Assembly (NCBI GenBank): GCA_015698045.1
Contig: BLAL01000045.1
Span: forward strand, 104,583 to 168,582
From: Rhizophagus clarus
Taxonomy: Eukaryota; Glomeromycota; Glomeromycetes; Glomerales; Glomeraceae
Direction of reading: 5' to 3'
DNA: 64,000 nucleotides
This document shows, piece by piece, positions 53,372-64,000 of this stretch; within the stretch, counting starts at the first letter, position 1, and each line of letters starts with the position of its first letter. The position numbers and the translations under genes were made by a program. Below the pieces are notes generated by a model. It worked only from the letters and a program-made list of their open reading frames with translations. It did not search any database and was not told the DNA's origin.

Positions 53372-54776
53372 TTATTTAGGAGATTTTTTTTTTCATTCAG
53401 GAGATTTTTTTTTTATTCAGGAGTTTTTTTTTTCATTCAGGAGATTTTTATTATTCACGAGATTTTTTTTTATTCACGAGATTGTATTAAAGCAATTGAA
53501 GAATTTTGACACGAGTATTCATCGCTAAGCGTGAGAACCAGTACTTTTTTAACATAGTATAATAAGAAAAACCAAATTTAGTTTTAGTTTTAAGTAACAT
53601 AGTATAGCAAGAAAAACCAAATTTAGTTTTAGTTTTAGCAAGTTTAGTTTTAAATGGCCGAACCATCTGGAAAAAAAATATATTTTTTTCCCACCGCACA
53701 AAAAAATTTTTTTCATCTGACCTGCATAAAAGATTTAGTAAGCCAGAAAAGAACCCCTTTAGCCCTTAGCTATAGTTGGAAGTTTATTGAATAATCAGTT
53801 CAGAAATTTTCCATTCTCGCAATGGTGATTGCCAAATCTAATTCTTATAAAAGATTCTTATCAGAGTGAAGAAGATCTATATGTTAAGAAACACTTGAAA
53901 AGTTTTAATAATATAACTCACAGTATCTGTAGGATGAGGATATTATCACTATACTAGTAGGGTACATAGAATAACCAATTTATTTATATCATATCTAGAA
54001 TTTAAATTAATATAATATCTCACGTTATTAGCAAATAATAAATTCAATTTTTTTTGCTATTTTAAAATTTATAATAGATTTTTTTTTTTTTCATTCAGGA
54101 GATTTTTTTTTATTCAGGAGTTTTTTTTTTTCATTCAGAAGATTTTTTTTATTCACGAGATTTTTTTTTATTCACGAGATTGTATTAAAGCAATTGAAGA
54201 ATTTTGACATGAGTATTCATCGCTAAGCGTGAGAACCAGTACTTTTTTAACATAGTATAGTAAGAAAAACCAAATTTAGTTTTAGTTTTAAGTAACATAG
54301 TATAGCAAGAAAAACCAAATTTAGTTTTAGTTTTAGCAAGTTTAGTTTTAAATGGCCGAACCATCTGGAAAAAAATATATTTTTTTCCCACCGCGCAAAA
54401 AAATTTTTTCATCTGACCTGCATAAAAGATTTAGTAAGCCAAAAAAGAACCCCCTAGCCCTAAGCTATAGTTAGAAGTTTATTGAATAATCAGTTCAGAA
54501 ATTTTCCATTCTCACAATGGTGATTACCAAATCTAATTCTTACAAAAGATTCTTATCAGAGTGAAGAAGATCTATACGATGTTCATTTACTTCTTTAGCA
54601 GGAAAAGATTAAGAAACACTTGAAAAGTTTTAATGATATAACTCACAGTATCTGTTGGATGAGGATATTATCACTATACTAGGGTACATAGAATAACCAA
54701 TTTATTTATATCATATCTAGAATTTAAATTAATAATATCTCTCGTTATTAGCAAATAATAAATTCAATTTTTTTAA
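53372..54776. repeat. 0.69-kb tandem segmental duplication
   Basis: About 53372-54056 and 54075-54776 are direct copies. They share CAGGAGATTTTTTTTT, GAGATTGTATTAAAGCAATT, TCATCGCTAAGCGTGAGAAC, GGCCGAACCATCTGG and TTTCATCTGACCTGCATAAA. Differences are single bases plus an insertion of about 32 bp near 54578-54610 in the second copy. Within each copy a block with ACATAGTATA(G/A)(T/C)AAGAAAAACC is itself duplicated. Paired minus-strand open frames reflect this repeat, not a gene. Confidence 0.85.
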
Positions 54777-55401
54777 AATTATAATCAATGTACAATTCGA
54801 TCAGTTGAATGACGATAATCACTAATTAGTTGAATGACGATAATTACTATAGATAGTAATTGTGTCAGATTTCATAATAATACTTACATCCGATTTCTAA
54901 ATAATATTTCCTTTTTATAAACAATATAATTATTGAATATAATTATAATATCTTTACTAGACGGTACATTTAATTACAATTTTATAATAATATATTATTA
55001 TACGAAAAATATACTGAATTTTTGAATTGTGATATTAACGGGTTTCTTAAATATTCTGATTAGACACGGAAAACATTCTTCAAATTAATTTACCAATAAT
55101 TTAAGAATCAAATATTTATTGTAAATTTATTATCTTAAAGCAAAAAAAAGTATTCAAGAATCTATTGTTAAAACCATAATTAGTATATTACATAAAAAAG
55201 AAATCTGAAAGACGATAAAAATTTACATTTTGAAGCTTCTTTGTATATGCGCCAATGATAATGAATTTTTTTTTTTTTTAATAAAATTTTCAAACATAAT
55301 TTTGGCTGCTATCAACAATTACTAAATTTAAAACATATAATTTTCGTACATATTTTAGTTAAAAGTCATCAAAGTGATCAAAATCACAGTGTTAAATGAA
55401 A
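54777..55401. other. A+T-rich spacer
   Basis: No gene, RNA or defined repeat recognised. Confidence 0.4.
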
Positions 55402-55629
55402 CTAGAAGTATTTATTAATTAAAATAGCTATAAAAATAAAAATAAAAATTAAAATAATAAAAAATCCCCAAACAATAAAATATGCAGAATTTTCTAAAAG
55501 ATTATCGTATTTCTTTTCTAATTCATATGATTTATCTTTCCATTTCCTTTCTTCTTTGTCTTTTTGACGATAAGAATGACGCTGGAAATAGGTCTTTCTC
55601 GTCCTTTTTCTTGATGGTGGTGGTGACAT
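55402..55629 (-). CDS. Small tail-anchored-like protein (75 aa)
   Basis: 75 residues from the ATG at 55629. It has a basic N-terminus (SPPPSRKRTRKTYF), a charged helix (DKEERKWKDKSYELEKKYDNL) and one strongly hydrophobic C-terminal segment of about 22 residues (IVWGFFIILIFIFIFIAIL), the layout of a tail-anchored membrane protein. A/T-rich DNA easily gives Ile/Phe-rich frames, so the hydrophobic end is weak evidence on its own. The well-mixed charged half favours a real gene. Family not recognised. Confidence 0.35.
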   Translation of the reverse strand: MSPPPSRKRTRKTYFQRHSYRQKDKEERKWKDKSYELEKKYDNLLENSAYFIVWGFFIILIFIFIFIAILINKYF

Positions 55630-57097
55630 GCTTTAATTAATTGACTGCGCGTTGAATTAATAAAAAAAAATTTAAACCGCTGCTTTGGTTTTTCTACATA
55701 ACTTATCAATAAGAAAATAAATTAAATTATTACTGTATTAAAGTTAATAATTATAAAAGAAAAGAAAAAAATTTTATAAATTCGTACCTAAAAAAAAATT
55801 TCTTCCACTATGTTGGGGTATTAAAAAAAATAATCATTTTTTTATCTTTATATACAAAAAAAAGATATAATAGATCATATTTAATCGAACGATCAAGCAT
55901 TACATGTTTACGTAAAAAAAATTTCGTGTAAAAAAAATTCATGTAAAAAAAAAAATTCATGCATAACCAAACCGTGTGAAAACCCGTGTGAAAAAAAGTT
56001 TTTTTATTAACGATAAAAAAAATTCATGCATAATATTTTATTTTCATTACAACAATAAAAAAAATTTTTAATTGCTCATTCTTTAGTACCCGTTTGCTAC
56101 TAGCATAACTAGTACCCAGATTGCACGACGAGGACGTCGGTACTAATAGCAACCCAAAAAAAATGGTTACCAGTTACACAACGTCCATCGTGAGATGAAA
56201 TGGTAAAATGATCTACCAGTTGCGCAACGCCTATTTCTAGAATGGTAACCGTTTGTAACTGTAATAAAAAAATCAACATTTTATAAAAAAACTGTGAATT
56301 GTGGGATTGAAGATTGAAGTATGCAATTACGAACATTCGACTATGTGTATATATATATAATTATATATATTTTCCTATTTTTTTTAAATTTTATATAATA
56401 AATATTATGTGAACGCTAAAACGAATTCGCGTATTTGATAATTGATAATAATTAAAGTAATTTTAATTCGTAAATAATAGAGCTGGATTTCAGATCGTAA
56501 GGTCGAAAGGATCATTAATTTATGAAATCCGGTATTTTTAGGAGGATTGTATAGATTTGTATAATAATAACAAATGCGATGAGATAAATATATGGCATGC
56601 AATATACTAAAAAGTCGAATACACTATACAAAATAATTTTTTTTTAATATCTTTGCTAATCTATAATAATTAAGCGAAATAAAATTTAAAAATAAATAAA
56701 ATACTACATATTAATAATTACTTTTTAAATACAATGATTGATTATAAAGAAATCTTCCATATTGTCTGTAAGTTTCTAAATCATAATACCCCTTAAAATT
56801 TTTTTTATCTCATATAAGCCGGGTTATGTAAGTTACCACGGTCCACGGTTGATTTGGGTTATGTAAGTTATCGCTTGCATTTCGGTCTACAAATGCCCCT
56901 TAATTTTTTTTTTCGGGAGAATTATATTCAGAAAAGTGGCATTCAGAGAATGGTCCGACAAGGCATGATTACAAATAAACAGGTTCTTATACTGGTGATC
57001 GCGGTTTAATGCTAGGTCAGATATAAATACAATCTAGGATTTTTCTGATCTGATTATTGTATAAATCGTAACTCATCAAAACTCTACTCCTTTAAAT
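55630..57097. other. Intergenic, no gene supported
   Basis: 56105-56260 contains inverted GGTTACCA phrases and several CCAGTTGCGCAACG/CCAGTTACACAACG direct phrases, a small repeated structure but not a tRNA. 56800-56900 has a repeated GGTTATGTAAGTTA(C/T)C phrase. The rest is A/T-rich. Confidence 0.4.
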
Positions 57098-58760
57098 ATG
57101 GGCCGACCAAGTAATATTTGAATACTTTTTGATTCCTTTTTTTTTTTTTTTTTTTTGAATTACTTTAATGCCATCTATATAATAGAATCGAATACGAAAT
57201 CAAAACCCACGCAAAGTTGCGGCAGAAACTGCTCAAAGTCGGAGAATTAATCATGCTCGAAAAACTATAACAAGAAAAGATAATGAAATTAACAATGATG
57301 ATGATATTAGCGACGAAAACGATGAGAGTTTTCTCAGAAGTCAGCCATAGAAATCTTATTTTATGAATTTAATGAATTTTGCATTTTTCTTATTTATAAT
57401 TGATTGAAGATATTAATTTTTACTTAAATAAACAATAATAAGACCTTTCCAAAGATCAATAGAATCCCCTCCGTGGTCGTCAAGAACAAGAGAGAGACCT
57501 TCAGCAGAATCCCCTCCGTGGTCATCAAGAACAAGAGAGAGACCTTCAGCAGAATCCCCTCCGTGGTCGCCAAGAACAAGAGAGAGACCTTCAGCAGAAT
57601 CCCCTCCGTGGTCATCAAGAACAAGAGAGAGACCTTCAGCAGAATCCCCTCCGTGGCCGTCAAGAACAAGAGAGAGACCTTCAGCAGAATCCCCTCTGTG
57701 GTCGCAAGAACAAGAGAGAGACCTTCAGCAGAATCCCCTCCGTGGCCGTCAAGATGAAATAGAGAATAGAGAAAGAGTTAAAAGAAGAAGAAATGAAAGA
57801 GGAAAAGACGACGATGATGATGATAACTATTCTGGTAAATCTTGTTAATAAAATATTTTTTTCATACATAAATATCTTCATTTGTTAGTTATTAATATAC
57901 GAATATGACGTCCAGTTTCCCCTCAGTTCGAATCGATGACAAACTAATTGCAAATCTGCAATTGGTTAGTCGAAAATCCGGCTATCCTACAATTAGCCAC
58001 CCAAATGCTAAATATGAAAGATACATCACAATTAGCACCGGCAGTGCACGCATCATCCACATCATTCGCATCATCTGAACACGTAAACCACGTAAGCATT
58101 TATCGTATTCCTTGTATTGATTACATTGTTGTGACTTGATAATTTTCATGGATATCAAAACTTTTTTATTATTATTTAGGAAAAGTACCGTCTGATTGAC
58201 GAGGAAATTAAATGTCTTTTTTAAGATCGCGCTTCCCGCATACCATCTTTTGAAAAACTTGTAAGAAAAGTTTTTCCCGAATTTGGAAGCCTACAGTAGC
58301 ACGGCAAGATCAATCATAGATCGATGTAGAAGATCTTTTTCCGATTATAGATACCAACTTAGGTGTCGATCGAAGAATTAGTGCGAGAATTTCAAAGTAA
58401 ATCGGAAAGGTAACCAATATAATCTTATTGTATTTAATAATTTGTATTTATAATTAGTAGTGTCAATATGAATTTCATTCTTTCCTCTTTTTTTTCTCTT
58501 TTAAAGAAGAGGAACCACGGTTTCTGAAGGTTGAAATTAACGATTTCATTTCACGTGATGTCGTATTAAAAGAATTTTTAACCGGTACTTTACTGCGGTT
58601 GATGTCTCCGAGATACCCGAATATACAATGAACAAACTGATAGAATTCTCAAAAGAATGTTTTAATATTGCATGGGAAGGAAGGATGAAACAAATACCAG
58701 GGTTTTTTATGACCAAATAAAACCCTGGATAAGAATACGGAAGTTTTAGAAATCCCATCT
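57098..58760 (+). pseudogene. Decayed multi-exon gene with 45-bp repeat exon
   Basis: Coding-like pieces separated by plausible GT-AG introns: an ATG at 57098 (MGRP), a basic segment at about 57186-57340 (NPRKVAAETAQSRRINHARK, then acidic), the 45-bp repeat exon (57466-57833) ending in a KRRRNERGKDDDDDD tail, 57930-58090, 58181-58420 (YRLIDEEIK, IPSFEKLVRKVFPEFGS) and 58505-58720. The frame is broken by several stops and shifts (for example a TAA in the fourth piece and a shift near 58585). The basic/acidic composition suggests a nuclear protein. I do not recognise the family. The intact paralogue would probably be elsewhere in the genome. Confidence 0.4.
57466..57760 (+). repeat. 45-bp G+C-rich minisatellite, about 6 copies
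   Basis: Units of AACAAGAGAGAGACCTTCAG and CAGAATCCCCTCCGTGG with TCGTCA/TCATCA/CCGTCA variation. The period is 45 bp, except for one 44-bp unit near 57700. It is much richer in G+C than any neighbour. Open frames exist on both strands because the unit lacks stops in several phases. Confidence 0.9.
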
Positions 58761-59320
58761 CGTAGTGGGAGGAATTTTGCTAGCTCACTGAAATTTTAAA
58801 AAAATAAAAAAAAAATGTATTTAAAAAAATGCAAATTGCTGTGATAGTAAATATTTTTGTATATTATTGATGTTACTTATTATGATGCGATGATATATAA
58901 GTTAATATCATCATTGAGAATTCTTTTTTTTTTAGCGGAGTCACAAATAATAAATATAGGTGGTAATTACGGATTTTAACGGATATGGCATTACGTAATA
59001 ACCTCTATTGGAATGTATATATAATGTAGATCGACTATTGGACGTTATAAGAGTATGGCATAAAATGCACATCATGCCATTTTAATTATGTCAATATAAT
59101 GTAATACGTGGAAATATTTACATTAAAAAATGAAAATTTGTTTTCTTTCTTAAACTTATTACCTCACTTTCTTTAAATTTATTACCACTTCCTTATTACC
59201 TTCCTCCCTATAAATTTTCTCTATTCCACAAATGTCTTCCTCAACAAGTATAATTAATGTTTAATTATTATATATTGTGTAGTATGATCGGTATTTTTTT
59301 ACTGATTTTTTTTTTAAAGA
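58761..59320. other. A+T-rich spacer
   Basis: Nothing recognised between the two decayed genes. Confidence 0.4.
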
Positions 59321-60480
59321 CACAGGCGATAAAAGAGAAGATAACAATGATGATGCTAAAAAGGTTAAAAAGATTAAGAAAGGTATAGTATTATAATATT
59401 ATGAAGAGTTTGCACTGTTAGTTCATTCTATTAATGTTCATGTTTTGTTAAATTCTACTAGATAATGATGAACTTGCGGCAACTGTCACTGATAAATTAA
59501 ATACAAACGTTATTCAACCTTTCATTTGCATTATGGAACATTTTACGAGGACCGATGTGAAACATTTACAATGAACATTGATACCGGTTTGATACAGCTA
59601 TGAAATTCAGGCGGTGTATTAACACGTTCGATCAGCAAATGACTCTACTAGTACTCTTGAGACGAAAGCAAATGAGGTTTCAATTCCGTAATAATTTTAG
59701 TCGAATAGGTTCAGATAACCGAAAGGTTGGAGATCTTGGAATTAAAGTTTGAATACTTTAATAAACCTGTTAAATTACTTAATACTGCTGCTGAATTAGT
59801 AGCTAAAGATCTTTATCGGCTTCTTCAGTACAGCGACAGACTTCCAGACAATCCACCTTCCCGAGATAATTTGATCTTTAAACATTCTGAAGATTATAGA
59901 AATCGTCTCATAGAATACTTAAGTTCTATTAATCATAAGGATGAATTTTCTACCTTCAAAGGTGCTATTTCAATAGACTTAAATAAAATGGAAAGTACTC
60001 TTCTGACACAATAATTATTGATGAGGCAGATGCTACTTGTAATGATTTTGGATTTTTGGAAGAACAAACATATTCATTAGAGTCTCTTTTATCTGTTAAA
60101 TAAAGAAGAAAGAAACATCAAATTAAAAGAAGCTATAAAAATTTTATCATCGCGCGTCTGTATTTCGGATTCAATAGTCTGGTGAAAGATACAATTCCCA
60201 AGAAGTCGTTCGAAGACGCCAACTTAGATTCCTTGTTTCTATGGTACGTTCATATAGGACATTGGAACTATTTTGCGCTTTAAAACCTCGTAAAACAAGG
60301 CCAGACAATCAAGTCACAGGTTACAAAAAAGATTTTAAAGGAGAGCAATGGCCGTTAGACGAAAAGGATTAACGTTGTATTTACAGAGAGGATTCCGAAT
60401 CGAAAGGGTATTAAATTCCATTGGAGTTAAATGGAATATTTTAGAGCAATTGACAACCTCACTCCTTGCTTTTTTTACTA
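59321..60480 (+). pseudogene. Decayed gene, family unknown
   Basis: Coding-like pieces in several plus-strand frames: a Lys/Asp-rich exon-like start (about 59325-59385) with GTATAG donor, DNDELAATVTDKLNTNVIQPF after a CTACTAG acceptor (about 59461-59560), a clean 96-codon frame at 59727-60014 (NTAAELVAKDLYRLLQYSDR, DYRNRLIEYLSSINHKDEFS), then, one base out of frame, IIIDEADATCNDFGFLEEQT to a TAA near 60100. Later pieces include FIIARLYFGFNSLVKDT. The frames are too broken to be functional. The sequence resembles a helical protein, but I cannot name a family. It may belong to the same locus as 57098-58760. Confidence 0.4.
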
Positions 60481-60960
60481 GTACTATTAATGGTTGTCAA
60501 AATTTCGAAATTGGCTAGAAATAATTCAAAGGCAATGAAGTGATCTCGTATAATGAAGCAGAAATTTACGATTAAAACAATTTAAGGGCAACCTTTGGCA
60601 AATGAAAGAGTCATGTGTATGAAACAGGCGTGTGGGGACTGTGGAGTTGAATTTCAACCGCCAAGGCGTAAAGAATTTAATTTTGATTTTTAGATAAAAA
60701 AAGGCAAATTTCAAACCGGGCAAGCGTAAAGAATTTAATTTGATTTTAGATTAAAAAAAGCAAACTTAAATTTTGAAACTTTAATGTAAATACTGTATCA
60801 ATATAAATATAGCAATATAGCAAGCATTTTATTGCAATTTTAAGATCAACGAATAAATAAATTTTCATATTTTATTGCAGAAGAAAAATTGGAATAAGCT
60901 ATAAGTTTGTTTAGTGACGATGTTAATATATAGTAATTTGAACCGTTTTTTTATGCTTGT
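60481..60960 (+). other. Spacer with a ~60-bp duplicated phrase
   Basis: GCGTAAAGAATTTAATTTTG with GATTTTTAGATAAAAAAAGG occurs at about 60664 and, shortened, at about 60725. No gene. Confidence 0.4.
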
Positions 60961-61950
60961 AAAGGAGATTTTTTTTCTTTTTGTAGACGGCCAATTTATC
61001 AGTTATTTGGAGCAGAACTTCTTCAACAGGAAAAAAAAAAAAAATTTTTTTCAATTAATTGACCATTACAATTGTTCGGGTTTCCTTTTTTTTTAAACTA
61101 AATGTTCGTTTTTTCCCTTTTTTAGGCAATTTTTCGGTGATATCAACAAGTAAAAAAAAAAAAATAATAATAATTAAAGTCTTTTTTTATATTTAACGAC
61201 ATTATTAAACACGTGTTCTCTTTTTTTTAGACGGTTTTTCAGGTATTGGGTGGGATAAGTTAAAAATTGTTTTTTTTAGTTTTTTATTTTAACGAACATT
61301 CATTTTTTTTTCCTTTTTTTTAAATAATTTAATTCTTTGCTGAATTCTTTCTGTTAGGTCGCAACTTCGGCACTTGGATTGAATTAGATTTCTTTTTTTA
61401 TAGGCAATTCGGCTCCTTGATGGACTTAAGCTTTTTTTGTGGGTTTCCGCTTGGCTTCTTGGATAGGATTTGAATTTTTTTGAAAGTATTTTAATACAAC
61501 TTAGGCCCTTTCTTGGACTGGAATAGACTTTTAAAGGACTTCTCACATAGCTTCTTGGGCTTGAATGTTTGATCTCTTGAATGTTTGATCTCATGCGGTT
61601 TTATAGGAACTCGTACTCTTGGATGTTGTAAAGCGGAAGTGATTTGATTTCTTTAACTGTGAAAGAAACGTTACTACATTTTGTTTCTTTGATTTTTAGG
61701 AAATCAGTCTCCTGGACAATAATCGAATAAAGAGAGAATTATCTTATTTCTTTAAATTGAATTAAAAACATTACTAACGATTTTTACTTTATTTTTAGAA
61801 TTTGGTCTCTTAGATGATTGACTTTTTGAATTCATGCCTAAGTGTATTGCTACTGTATATTTTTTGGAAATATTATTACTATTTCTACTTTTTTTAGATT
61901 AATTTCGGGAGGACCCCCGAATATATATAATAGTTTAAAAAAATAAGCAA
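60961..61950 (+). repeat. Diverged array of splice-site-bounded cassettes
   Basis: Successive T-rich runs ending TTTTTGTAG, CTTTTTTAG, TTTTTTTTAG and TATTTTTAG are each followed by a short segment (phrases GACGGCCAATTTATCAGTTA, GGCAATTTTTCGGTGAT, GACGGTTTTTCAGGTATT) and a purine/A-rich GTAAAAA or GTTAAAAA. The middle part (61300-61620) is less regular. No continuous coding frame on either strand. Confidence 0.5.
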
Positions 61951-62219
61951 ACTAATCTCCGACTTTATCATATAATATTGGAGACTAATTTTTTTCATGA
62001 CTAAGTAAAATAGTTAAATAAAATTTTCGACATTGAAAAGAAATTCCATAAGGGATGAAAGAATCAATCTTAGAGATAATTTATTTATTTTATTTATAAT
62101 AGATTTAATTATGCATTTTTATCTATTAATTACGTGTTAACAGATGTTATTTAATTTGTCTTATCCTCATATATATTAAATTATTACATTTTCAATTGGG
62201 AATAAACTTAAATGAATTG

Positions 62220-63290
62220 TTTTCGCTTTCCCAATTTTACCCAGAAAGTCCAAAACCTAACAAAAAGAAAGTAAAAGAAAGTGTAGGTAACGTCTTAATG
62301 AAATAGAAATAAAAAAAATCAAAATTTCGCCAAACAGACATTGCGAAGCCTACTATCCCACACCATTAAATCTTTTTCTTTACTGCGGCAAAAATTTTCT
62401 CTTTATTTGTTCTTTCTCTTTTTCTCAAAAATTACTTTTTCAAAAATTATTAAATTATTTCTTCCCCCCTTTCTCGTAATACTCTCATCCATCTCAAAAG
62501 CCCAAACCTAAAAAAAGAAAATAAAAAAGAACTTTAATTAAGGACCTCTACCCTTCAAAGTGGAGAGTCCTAGCCATGTTTCAAATTAAATAAAAACAAA
62601 AAAAATATATATATATCAAATTGCGTTACCATTTCGGCATTTCAGTATTCTGAACCTGAATCTACAGAAAAAAATATAATAAGAAACGTAATTATACGTT
62701 TCTCATTAAAAATATTGAAGGAAATCAAAGCTTCGCGAAACTTCAGTTCCCGCTCACACCTGAAAATCCAAACCTTAAAAAAAAGATTAAAGAAACATTA
62801 GTTGGCATTTCAAATTAAATAAAATAAAAAAAAAGTTAAGGTTTCGCAACACCATTGCGAAACTTACCATCTTCAACATTTCAGTGTCTTAAATCTAAAA
62901 AAAAAACACATAACAAGAAACATAAATATACGTTTATATATATATATATTATTAAAAAAAAGATTAAAGTTTTGCAACGAGCGTTGCAAAACTTACCGTT
63001 TTCACTTTTCCATTAAATCTAAAGTCTGAAACTACAAAAAGAAAAAAAGCAACATAAATTAATATTTCTAATTAAATAAAAATAAAAAAAGCAGTTTCGT
63101 GAAGCTTACCATATTTACTATATATTTCAACATTCCCGAAACTACAAAAAAAAAGAACATAATAATGAAACTGTTTCTATCCAAAAGTATAAAAAAATAA
63201 TTGAAATTTAAAGTTTCGCAACACCTGCTGCAAAACTTACTATTCTGACTTGGTTGGTTGAACCTGAAATCTAAAAAAAAATCAAATGTA
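62220..63290 (-). repeat. Cassette array with hairpins at donor sites
   Basis: On the minus strand, at least five short units (27-35 nt) lie between acceptor-like TTTTTTTAG/TTTTTGTAG and GTAAG(T/C) or GTAACG donors. Immediately after several donors is a perfect or near-perfect hairpin: GTAAG-TTTTGCAACG-CT-CGTTGCAAAA (62961-62995 region) and GTAAG-TTTCGCAATG-GTG-TTGCGAAA (62838-62868 region). The spacers are 70-95 bp and T-rich. The arms use the same GTTGCGAAAC sequence as the two hAT-like elements. No protein reading frame. Confidence 0.6.
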
Positions 63291-64000
63291 GGTAGCCTTC
63301 TCAATTTCTTACAAGAATTGGAGTTTAAAGGCTTAAACTTTATTGAATTGTTCAGCAGTTGTTGGCTTAAATCTTTAATTTTTGGTTCTCTGTTTTTTTT
63401 GTAAAAGCCTTTTAAAATAAAAAAATGTTCTGATTATCAAATTCAGATTTGATGTGTTACTGGCAATACACTAAATATCGAATTTACCTTCATATTTAAG
63501 TTGATGTTTTTATCATATCGAAATAAATATATATTAAAAATACGCAAACTAAAACCCTTACTTTTAAAAAAATCTATTAAAAATACGCAAATTGATAATC
63601 TGACTTCGGTTAAAAAAATTCATGGATTGTACGCAAATCAAAATCTAACATCATAAAAAGTTTCTATGATGGCGACGCAATCCTGCACCCCACCTTTACA
63701 TATATATTTCGGGGTCCTATTTCAGGCCTCTTGGATTCTAAAAAGCTTGTATTTTTTATAGAAAATGGTCTTTAATGACGAAATTTTCATTAAATTTTAA
63801 TAAAATTTTTTTTTATTGAACACCTATTTGTATTTTAGTGAAATTGCTTTGCGAAATTAAATATGAATGTAATACAATAAAAGTCAAATATTTAATAAAT
63901 ATAGGTAGAACGGTGTACCAAATATCAAATCGACATTTTTGAAATTTTTTTTGATTATATTTTATATTCTATTCAATTGACATTACAAAGTTTGGAAAAA
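63291..64000. other. A+T-rich end of window, nothing recognised
   Basis: No gene or defined repeat. The phrase ATTAAAAATACGCAAA(C/T)T recurs near 63532 and 63578. Confidence 0.4.

Noticed and set aside
53283..54412. Paired 70-75-residue minus-strand frames (repeated KTKFGFSCYTM)
   Set aside because: Both are in the tandem-duplicated non-coding block and reflect its internal repeat.
56105..56260. Possible tRNA or tRNA-derived SINE (GTTGCGCAACTGG resembling an A-box)
   Set aside because: No B-box, no acceptor stem or cloverleaf; the matching phrases are direct repeats.
57424..57881. Open frames on the minus strand opposite the 45-bp minisatellite
   Set aside because: Shadow of the tandem unit, which lacks stops in several phases; Leu-rich repeat peptide without other support.

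Overview
The window is very A+T-rich eukaryotic DNA with short (about 70-105 bp) GT-AG introns, long polypyrimidine tracts and many transposable elements. No rRNA, tRNA or CRISPR array was found. The style (retroelement and CACTA-like proteins, short introns, chromodomain integrase) suggests an early-diverging fungus, most likely an arbuscular mycorrhizal fungus of the Rhizophagus kind. That attribution is an inference from family resemblance and was not checked by a search.

Layout. 1-15.5 kb is mostly non-coding repeats: a 172-bp Harbinger-like MITE, a decayed coding region, a 0.7-kb inverted-repeat element, two 1.6-kb hAT-like non-autonomous elements with clean 8-bp target duplications and internal palindromic arrays, a 1.65-kb fold-back element and a 159-bp MITE. 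15,532-29,557 is a complete 14.0-kb element with about 0.5-kb inverted repeats and a 5-bp target duplication. 30.5-31.7 kb is a 26-bp minisatellite, followed by a host-like gene at 31.9-33.2 kb. 37,745-44,319 is a 6.6-kb DNA transposon with an intact five-exon transposase gene. 48,980-52,469 is an intact four-exon CACTA-like transposase gene. The rest is decayed gene fragments, polypyrimidine tracts and arrays of splice-site-bounded short cassettes.

The most interesting object is the 14-kb element. Its replication and packaging genes are those of Polinton/virophage-like DNA elements: family B DNA polymerase, SF3 helicase, FtsK/HerA-type ATPase, zinc-ribbon protein and adaptor-like protein. 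Its other module is retrotransposon-like: a Ty3-type Gag, a retropepsin-like protease and a chromodomain integrase. Polinton integrases are themselves retroviral-type, so the real novelty is Gag plus protease. No reverse transcriptase, double-jelly-roll capsid or adenovirus-type protease is visible. Gag is joined to the protease frame by a -1 shift at an A9 run with a stop two codons later. The simplest reading is a DNA transposon or virus that replaced its capsid module with a retroviral one.

This copy is damaged. The polymerase carries a one-base change in an A7 run, a stop precedes the protease, and a MITE splits the helicase gene. The MITE shares its termini with the 6.6-kb transposon in this same window, which could have mobilised it. 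Shared upstream motifs at several genes of the 14-kb element look like its own promoters.
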